NCBI GenBank assembly: GCA_003551485.1
Contig: PUMS01000423.1
Span: 1 to 7,357 of the forward strand
Length of the DNA: 7,357 bases
Reading direction: 5' to 3'
Source of the DNA: Phycisphaeraceae bacterium
GTDB lineage: Bacteria > Planctomycetota > Phycisphaerae > Phycisphaerales > Phycisphaeraceae
The notes under the pieces were generated by a model that was not told where the DNA came from, did no database searches, and saw only the letters and a list, made by a program, of their open reading frames with translations. Made by a program: the position numbers and the translations under genes. This document shows, one piece after another, positions 1 through 7,357 of the stretch; the stretch's first letter is position 1; every line of letters starts with the position of its first letter.

Positions 1-3633
<3,633 letters not shown>

Positions 3634-3637
3634 CAGC

Positions 3638-3677
3638 CCGGCGCTGCGCCGGACCGCGCTGCCGCCCCGCGGCGGCG
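3638..3677 (+). promoter_or_regulatory. Two tandem GC-rich hairpins between gltB and gltD
   Basis: The 76-base gap contains CCGGCG (3638-3643) facing CGCCGG (3647-3652) across a 3-base CTG loop. It is followed by GCCGCC (3661-3666) facing GGCGGC (3671-3676) across a 4-base loop, with a possible extra U-G pair at 3660/3677. Neither has a T-tract, so they do not look like classical intrinsic terminators. They could act as mRNA-processing or stability elements that set the GltB:GltD ratio, or could simply reflect the high G+C content. The pairings are seen directly; a role is inference. Confidence 0.3.
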
Positions 3678-3696
3678 ATGGCGACTGACTCATCAT

Positions 3697-3700
3697 GGAG
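3697..3700 (+). promoter_or_regulatory. Shine-Dalgarno deciding the gltD start
   Basis: GGAG at 3697-3700 lies 9 bases before ATG 3710 but only 3 bases before the in-frame ATG at 3704. The spacing favours 3710, which also gives the MGKPTGF N-terminus typical of GltD proteins. Confidence 0.6.
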
Positions 3701-3709
3701 TGAATGACG

Positions 3710-5209
3710 ATGGGCAAGCCCACCGGTTTCATCGAATACCCCCGCCAGTCCATGGCCAAGCGCGACCCGTTGCTTCGGCTGAGTGACTGGTACGAGATAT
3801 ACAGCCACCACCCCGAGGCCACGCTCAAGCAGCAGGGCGCGCGGTGCATGGACTGCGGCGTGCCCTTCTGCCAGGCGGATCCGGGCTGTCCGATCGACAA
3901 CCTCATCCCCGAGTGGAACGACCTGGTCTACCGCGACCGGTGGGAAGAGGCCTACGAGCGGCTGATCAAGACCAACAACTTCCCAGAGTTCACCGGCCGC
4001 ATCTGCCCCGCGCCGTGCGAGGATGCCTGCGTACTGGGCATCGCCGACCCGCCGGTGACCATCAAGAGCATCGAGTGCGCCATCATCGACCGCGCCTTTG
4101 AGCGAGGCTGGGTGCGGCCGGTCACCCCCGAGCACCGCAGTGGAAAAAAAGTGGCCATCATCGGCTCCGGGCCCGCGGGCCTGGCCGCGGCCGACCAGCT
4201 CAACCAGGTCGGCCACGAGGCCACCGTCTTCGAGCGCGACGACCGCCTCGGCGGCCTGCTGATGTACGGTGTGCCCAACATGAAGCTCGAGAAGAAGGTC
4301 GTCGACCGCCGCATCGAGCTGATGCGCCAGTCCGGCGTGCGCTTCCGCACCAACTGCGATGTCGGGGTCGACCTTACCGCCGAGCAGCTCATGGCCGAGT
4401 ACGATGCCATCCTGCTGGCCTGCGGCGCCCTGCGCCACCGCGACATGGACCTGCCCGGCCGCGACCTTGCCGGCGTCCACCTGGCCATGGACTACCTCAC
4501 GGGCGTGACCAGGAGCCTGCTCGACTCGCAGTTCGCCGATGGCCGCTTCATCGACGCCCGGGACAAGAACGTCATCGTCATCGGCGGCGGCGACACCGGC
4601 GCCGACTGCATCGGCACGGCCCTGCGCCAGGGCTGCAAGTCGGTGCTCAACATCACCCGCCGCCAGCGCGAGCCCGACTACCGCGATGAGTTCCACCCCT
4701 GGCCCGGCCCGACCGGCGCCTACTTCCTGGACTACTCCCACGAGGAGGGCAAGGCGCACTTCGGCCGCGACCCGCGCGAGTACGGTGTGCTGCCGCTGGA
4801 ATACGTGGGCGATGACCGGGGCCGGGTGCGGGCGATGCGCATCGAGCGCCTCGAATGGGAGCGAATGCCCGACGGCCGCTGGAAGAGCCACCGCACCGGC
4901 ATCCGCGAGGACCTGCCCGCGGACCTGGTCTTCATCTCGATCGGCTTCACCGGCCACGACACGCCGCGCATCGTGAATGACCTGGGCGTGAAGGAAGAGT
5001 CCGGCCTGGTCGAGGCCGAGTACGGCCGCTACGCCACCAACGTCGAGAAGGTCTTCGTCGCCGGCGACATGCGCCGCGGCGCCTCACTCATCGTCTGGGC
5101 CATCGCCGAAGGCCGCGGCGCCGCCCGCTCGATCGACAAGTACCTCATGGGCCACAGCAACCTGCCATCGCCGGGCATCACCACGCAATTGGCCTCGAGT
5201 GCGGGGTGA
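3710..5209 (+). CDS. gltD: Glutamate synthase small (beta) subunit, NADPH-dependent
   Basis: This is the electron-input subunit of glutamate synthase. It oxidises NADPH at FAD and passes electrons through iron-sulfur clusters to the FMN site of GltB. The 499-residue product is slightly longer than the usual 470-490. The N-terminal ferredoxin-like region carries cysteine clusters C46-x2-C49-x4-C54-x5-C60 and C99-x3-C103-x3-C107 (CPAPCEDAC), expected to hold two 4Fe-4S clusters. The FAD Rossmann motif GSGPAG is at 152-157, preceded by VAII. The NADPH-binding motif GGGDTGAD is at 292-299. The C-terminal FAD-contact segment VFVAGDMRRGASLIVWA starts at 448. The start was set at ATG 3710, not ATG 3704, from Shine-Dalgarno spacing and the family N-terminus. 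Position directly after gltB suggests co-transcription. One oddity is an A7 run (4144-4150) encoding two AAA lysines exactly before the FAD domain, while lysine is otherwise nearly always AAG. Related paralogues (dihydropyrimidine dehydrogenase, NfnB-like proteins) are excluded by the gltB neighbour. Confidence 0.97.
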   Translation: MGKPTGFIEYPRQSMAKRDPLLRLSDWYEIYSHHPEATLKQQGARCMDCGVPFCQADPGCPIDNLIPEWNDLVYRDRWEEAYERLIKTNNFPEFTGRICPAPCEDACVLGIADPPVTIKSIECAIIDRAFERGWVRPVTPEHRSGKKVAIIGSGPAGLAAADQLNQVGHEATVFERDDRLGGLLMYGVPNMKLEKKVVDRRIELMRQSGVRFRTNCDVGVDLTAEQLMAEYDAILLACGALRHRDMDLPGRDLAGVHLAMDYLTGVTRSLLDSQFADGRFIDARDKNVIVIGGGDTGADCIGTALRQGCKSVLNITRRQREPDYRDEFHPWPGPTGAYFLDYSHEEGKAHFGRDPREYGVLPLEYVGDDRGRVRAMRIERLEWERMPDGRWKSHRTGIREDLPADLVFISIGFTGHDTPRIVNDLGVKEESGLVEAEYGRYATNVEKVFVAGDMRRGASLIVWAIAEGRGAARSIDKYLMGHSNLPSPGITTQLASSAG

Positions 5210-5236
5210 ATCAGCAGGCCGTTTGTACCGCCCCGC
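5201..5236 (+). terminator. Weak stem at the gltD 3' end
   Basis: GCGGGG (5201-5206), overlapping the last codons of gltD, can pair with CCCCGC (5231-5236) across a 24-base loop. There is no T-tract after it, so it is at best a weak or processing element. The remainder of the 68-base gap to the next gene shows only the Shine-Dalgarno of that gene. Read-through from gltD into the next gene is plausible. Confidence 0.15.
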
Positions 5237-5262
5237 GCTGAGATCGAACCGATTCCCACGCA

Positions 5263-5270
5263 GAAGGGAG
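5263..5270 (+). promoter_or_regulatory. Shine-Dalgarno of the uncharacterised gene
   Basis: GAAGGGAG at 5263-5270 ends 7 bases before ATG 5278. It is a strong, well-placed ribosome binding site and supports translation of the small downstream gene from that ATG. Confidence 0.75.
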
Positions 5271-5277
5271 ATTCCAC

Positions 5278-5796
5278 ATGACCTTGCAGGACCTGCCTCA
5301 ACCCATTGCCGAGGCCATTGCGCCGCTGCTGGACGTGTTGCCACTCGAGCAGGCCATGGAGCAGCTTGTGGTCAGCGAGCCGGCGCCGAAGCGGGCGGTC
5401 GAGGCCGCAGCACAGGTTGTTGAACACCCCGCCATCGCCGCGCACCCGCCGCTGGCCGCGGGGCTGTGGCTGTACGTGGATGAACTGGACCGCAGCCACC
5501 GCATCAGTCAGGGCATCGACGACCCCACCGGCTCCTACTGGCACGCGATCATGCACCGCCGCGAGGGCGATTTCTCCAACAGCCTCTACTGGCTACGGCG
5601 CACGGGGCAGCATCCAGCGATGAAGCTGGTGGGCGATGACTACGATCCGGCCGCGCTGGTACGCGAGGTCGAGCGCGCGGCGGGCGCTGGATCGGACGGG
5701 GGCGGGGGCGGGGGGAGCCGTGGCGACGGCCTTGTGGAGCGGCAACGTCGCGAGTGGGCGACGCTGTTTGCCTGGTGTGCGAAGCAGGGTTGCTGA
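5278..5796 (+). CDS. Uncharacterised 172-aa protein, conserved-looking MHRREGDFSNS family
   Basis: I cannot assign a function. The gene has a strong Shine-Dalgarno, G/C-rich third positions and a plausible soluble protein, so it is very likely real. No signal peptide or membrane segment is visible, so it should be cytoplasmic. Residues 1-60 look helical. The core carries LWLYVDELDRSH (63-74), PTGSYWHAIMHRREGDFSNS (83-102) and YWLRRTGQHP (104-113), rich in Trp, His, Arg and Asp. It looks like a conserved domain and reminds me of short hypothetical proteins in Planctomycetes and Verrucomicrobia (from memory, unverified). The clustered polar residues H74, H89, H93, R94, R95, E96 and D98 could form a binding or catalytic site; this is inference. 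After about residue 115 comes a variable acidic stretch, a linker with six glycines (141-146), and a short C-terminal helix ending in FAWCAKQGC. It lies 68 bases after gltD and 256 bases before rhaA, same strand, so it may be co-transcribed with gltBD or functionally linked to rhaA. Confidence 0.85.
   Translation: MTLQDLPQPIAEAIAPLLDVLPLEQAMEQLVVSEPAPKRAVEAAAQVVEHPAIAAHPPLAAGLWLYVDELDRSHRISQGIDDPTGSYWHAIMHRREGDFSNSLYWLRRTGQHPAMKLVGDDYDPAALVREVERAAGAGSDGGGGGGSRGDGLVERQRREWATLFAWCAKQGC
5698..5715 (+). repeat. G5-C-G5-C-G6 tract inside the uncharacterised gene
   Basis: Sixteen of 18 bases are G, in three tracts (5698-5702, 5704-5708, 5710-5715) separated by single C residues. The tract encodes Gly141-146 with alternating GGG/GGC codons. 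A further GGG lies at 5682-5684. It could form a two-tier G-quadruplex or be prone to slippage. It sits in a linker, not in the conserved-looking core. Confidence 0.8.
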
Positions 5797-5837
5797 GCCG
5801 GCCGGTCTTGGGTGCTGGGGGCCGCTTGCCGGCCGGT
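5797..5837. repeat. 10-base direct repeat with self-complementary core, just after the stop
   Basis: GCCGGCCGGT occurs at 5797-5806, immediately after the TGA stop, and again at 5828-5837. The core CCGGCCGG is palindromic, so the two copies can also pair with each other as an 8-bp stem with a 23-base loop. No T-tract follows. It could be a factor-dependent terminator or mRNA-stabilising structure, or a chance product of high G+C. Confidence 0.35.
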
Positions 5838-5855
5838 GCCTTGGGAATGCGGAAA

Positions 5856-5883
5856 TGCACTGGTGGACAAGCCGCCAGTGGCA
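5856..5883 (+). other. Hairpin in the region upstream of rhaA
   Basis: Bases 5856-5863 (TGCACTGG) can pair with 5875-5883 (CCAGTGGCA) with one bulged G and an 11-base loop. The loop side holds most of a GTGGACAA motif that recurs further on. This is the most regular stem in the 256-base gap 5797-6052. The rest of that gap shows no convincing coding sequence. Confidence 0.3.
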
Positions 5884-5927
5884 CCTCCGCGGGGGCGGAC
5901 CGGCGGGCACATCCTCGTCCGGGGCGT

Positions 5928-5956
5928 TTGTCCACGACCTCAGATTGTGGTAACAG
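5928..5956 (+). promoter_or_regulatory. Possible sigma-70-type promoter and operator before rhaA
   Basis: TTGTCC (5928-5933) and TAACAG (5951-5956) are separated by 17 bases, a standard -35/-10 spacing, but the -10 match is poor (about three of six). The -35 element overlaps TTGTCCAC, the exact reverse complement of GTGGACAA at 5863-5870, and GTGGTAACA begins at 5947. These sites could bind a sugar-responsive regulator controlling rhaA. Everything beyond the string matches is inference. Confidence 0.25.
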
Positions 5957-6040
5957 ACCCATGCGGATGCCGCTGTCCGATGGTGTGGCAGCGCACGGGT
6001 GCGCCAGCAGGCGCCGGCGCGGCCGGATGGGTCGGGAATC

Positions 6041-6045
6041 AGGAG
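6041..6045 (+). promoter_or_regulatory. Shine-Dalgarno deciding the rhaA start
   Basis: AGGAG at 6041-6045 ends 7 bases before ATG 6053. This is ideal spacing and rules against the longer in-frame GTG start at 5999, whose extra 18 residues (MRQQAPARPDGSGIRSSD) do not look like the family N-terminus. Confidence 0.75.
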
Positions 6046-6052
6046 CAGTGAC

Positions 6053-7288
6053 ATGGGCGTTGGCGATGAGCAGGTGATCGAGCGTGAATTCGAGCTGGCC
6101 CGGGAGCGCTATGCAGCGCTTGGGGTGGATGTGGATGCAGCGCTGGAGCGGATGGGCGAAATTGCCGTTTCGATGCACTGCTGGCAGGGCGATGATGTGG
6201 GCGGGTTCGAGGGCGGCTCGCTCAGCGATGGGGGCATCCTGGCCACCGGAGCCTATCCCGGCCGGGCGCGAAACGGTGATGAGCTCCGCGCCGACATCGA
6301 GCAGGCGCTGGGGCTGATCCCCGGCCGCCACCGTATCAACCTGCACGCGATCTACGCCGAGCCCGATGGCGGTCGGCCGGATCGCGATGCGCTCGAGCCG
6401 GCCCACTTCGCCCGCTGGATCGACTGGGCGAAACAGCAGGGGCTGGGGCTGGACTTCAACCCCACGTTCTTCTCGCACCCCAGGGCCCAGGCCGGATTCA
6501 CCCTGGCCAGCCGCGACTCGGGCGTGCGGCGGTTCTGGATCGAGCACGGCCGCGCCTGCCGCCGCATCGCCGCGCACATGGGACGCGAGTTGGGCACGGC
6601 GTGCATCAACAACATCTGGATACCCGACGGCTTCAAGGACACACCCGCCGACCGCTGGACGCCGCGGCGGCTGCTGGCCGAATCGCTCGATGCGGTGCTC
6701 GAGGAGCGGCTGGACCGCTCGCACGTGCTCGATGCGGTCGAGTCCAAGCTCTTCGGCATCGGCTCGGAGAGCTACGTGGTGGGCAGCGCCGAGTTCTACC
6801 TGGGCTACGCCATCCGCCGTAATATCCTCATCTGCCTGGACAGCGGCCACTTCCACCCCACCGAGTCGGTGGCGGACAAGCTCTCGGCCGTGCTGGTTCA
6901 CCTCGATGGCGTGCTGCTGCACGTGTCGCGGCCGGTGCGGTGGGACAGCGACCACGTGGTGTGCTTCGATGATGAGGTGCGGGCCCTGGCCGGTGAGATC
7001 GTTCGCGGCGGGTGCATCGAGCGGGTTCACATCGGGCTGGACTTCTTCGATGCCAGCATCAACCGGGTGGCCGCGTGGGTCATCGGCATGCGCAACCTGC
7101 TCAAGGCGCTGCTCGGGGCGCTGCTGATGCCCAACAACCGGCTGATCGAGCTCGAGGCTGCCGGCGACTTCACCCACCGCCTGGCGCTGATGGAGGAATG
7201 CCGCACGCTGCCGCTGGGCGCGGTGTGGGACTACCACTGCCTGCGCCGGCAGGTGCCGCCGGGGCGAGGCGTTGTCGCTGGTCGGTGA
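6053..7288 (+). CDS. rhaA: L-rhamnose isomerase
   Basis: This cytoplasmic, metal-dependent enzyme converts L-rhamnose to L-rhamnulose, the first step of phosphorylative rhamnose catabolism. The product from ATG 6053 has 411 residues, against about 420 for the family. Recognisable blocks in order are SMHCWQGDDVGGFE (40-53), INLHAIYAE, LDFNPTFFSHP, NNIWIPDGFKD, VESKLFGIGSESYVVGS (from 229), CLDSGHFHPTE (261-271), LLHVSRPVRWDSDHVV (288-303) and HIGLDFFDASINR (326-338). His266, Asp298 and Asp300 correspond, with a constant offset of four, to the Mn-binding His262, Asp294 and Asp296 that I recall for the E. coli enzyme; Glu230 and Asp263 are also in conserved metal-site contexts. The isomerase fold is therefore complete. 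The odd part is the end: after GAVWDYHCLRRQVPPG the protein finishes with RGVVAGR, about ten residues shorter than usual and without the typical charged tail, possibly because of a frameshift at the GGGG run 7261-7264. No rhamnulokinase, aldolase or regulator gene is visible in the window. Confidence 0.96.
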   Translation: MGVGDEQVIEREFELARERYAALGVDVDAALERMGEIAVSMHCWQGDDVGGFEGGSLSDGGILATGAYPGRARNGDELRADIEQALGLIPGRHRINLHAIYAEPDGGRPDRDALEPAHFARWIDWAKQQGLGLDFNPTFFSHPRAQAGFTLASRDSGVRRFWIEHGRACRRIAAHMGRELGTACINNIWIPDGFKDTPADRWTPRRLLAESLDAVLEERLDRSHVLDAVESKLFGIGSESYVVGSAEFYLGYAIRRNILICLDSGHFHPTESVADKLSAVLVHLDGVLLHVSRPVRWDSDHVVCFDDEVRALAGEIVRGGCIERVHIGLDFFDASINRVAAWVIGMRNLLKALLGALLMPNNRLIELEAAGDFTHRLALMEECRTLPLGAVWDYHCLRRQVPPGRGVVAGR

Positions 7289-7357
7289 GGAGTCGTCCAG
7301 GTTGCGGCTCATCGAACACCAGGGCCGAGGACGCTGGCTGGTTGAGCTTCACCCGCC
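7289..7357 (+). other. rhaA 3' flank, open in the +1 frame to the window edge
   Basis: The last 69 bases contain no recognised gene. The +1 frame relative to rhaA is open from before 7266 to the end of the window and reads EALSLVGEESSRLRLIEHQG onward. It contains a possible TTG start at 7302 with GAGGAG (7287-7292) nine bases upstream, so it could be a shifted rhaA tail or the start of a new gene. An imperfect inverted repeat joins about 7309-7323 and 7333-7345, without a T-tract. TTG, AGG, CGA and GGA codons are frequent here, unlike the upstream genes, which argues mildly for non-coding sequence. Confidence 0.25.

Noticed and set aside
3704..3709. gltD start at ATG 3704
   Set aside because: Only 3 bases separate it from GGAG; ATG 3710 has 9-base spacing and the family MGKPTGF beginning.
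5999..6052. N-terminal extension of RhaA from the GTG at 5999
   Set aside because: AGGAG at 6041-6045 is ideally placed for ATG 6053, and the extra residues do not resemble the family N-terminus.
5754..6077. Overlapping + strand frames in the gap before rhaA (also 5812-6051)
   Set aside because: The sequences are low-complexity with Arg-rich ends, no ribosome binding site, and overlap both neighbouring genes.
5549..7312. A 587-codon open frame on the - strand opposite rhaA and the unknown gene
   Set aside because: It is a codon-aligned shadow of rhaA, rich in Arg, Pro, His and Gln, with no domain. Its length follows from G/C-rich third positions.
7170..7352. A convergent - strand gene entering from the right edge
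   Set aside because: The frame would overlap rhaA by over 100 bases, becomes Pro/Ala/Gly-rich there and uses third positions unlike the real genes.

Overview
The window looks like a piece of a high-GC bacterial chromosome, roughly two-thirds or more G+C by eye, with strong G/C preference at third codon positions. All recognisable genes lie on the + strand: the 3' four-fifths of gltB (1-3633), gltD (3710-5209), a small uncharacterised gene (5278-5796) and rhaA (6053-7288). No tRNA, rRNA, CRISPR array, insertion sequence, phage gene or toxin/defence gene was seen. The small protein (motifs LWLYVDELDRSH and MHRREGDFSNS) resembles hypothetical proteins I remember from Planctomycetes and related PVC bacteria. 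Together with the composition, this makes a planctomycete (perhaps Phycisphaerae-like) the best guess, but it is a guess from memory, not a search.

Region 1 (1-5209) encodes the two subunits of bacterial glutamate synthase (GOGAT). GltD takes electrons from NADPH through FAD and iron-sulfur clusters. GltB hydrolyses glutamine and uses the released ammonia, with FMN and a 3Fe-4S cluster, to convert 2-oxoglutarate to glutamate. The 76-base gap between the genes holds two short GC-rich hairpins and a Shine-Dalgarno that favours a gltD start six bases inside the longest ORF.

Region 2 (5210-6052) holds a 172-residue protein of unknown function with its own good Shine-Dalgarno, an unusual run of G-tracts encoding Gly6, and a 256-base non-coding stretch. 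That stretch contains a repeated palindromic element, a hairpin, a thrice-occurring GTGGACAA-like motif and a weak promoter-like pair.

Region 3 (6053-7357) encodes L-rhamnose isomerase, the first step of L-rhamnose catabolism, with all recognisable metal-site residues. Its extreme C-terminus looks short and changed. A one-base shift at a GGGG run would restore a more family-like start to the tail and stay open to the window edge, so this end deserves checking.

Overall this is mostly ordinary central nitrogen and sugar metabolism. The points of real interest are the uncharacterised gene between the two pathways, the rhaA 3' end and the possible rhaA control region. I did not find convincing evidence of a new multi-gene system.
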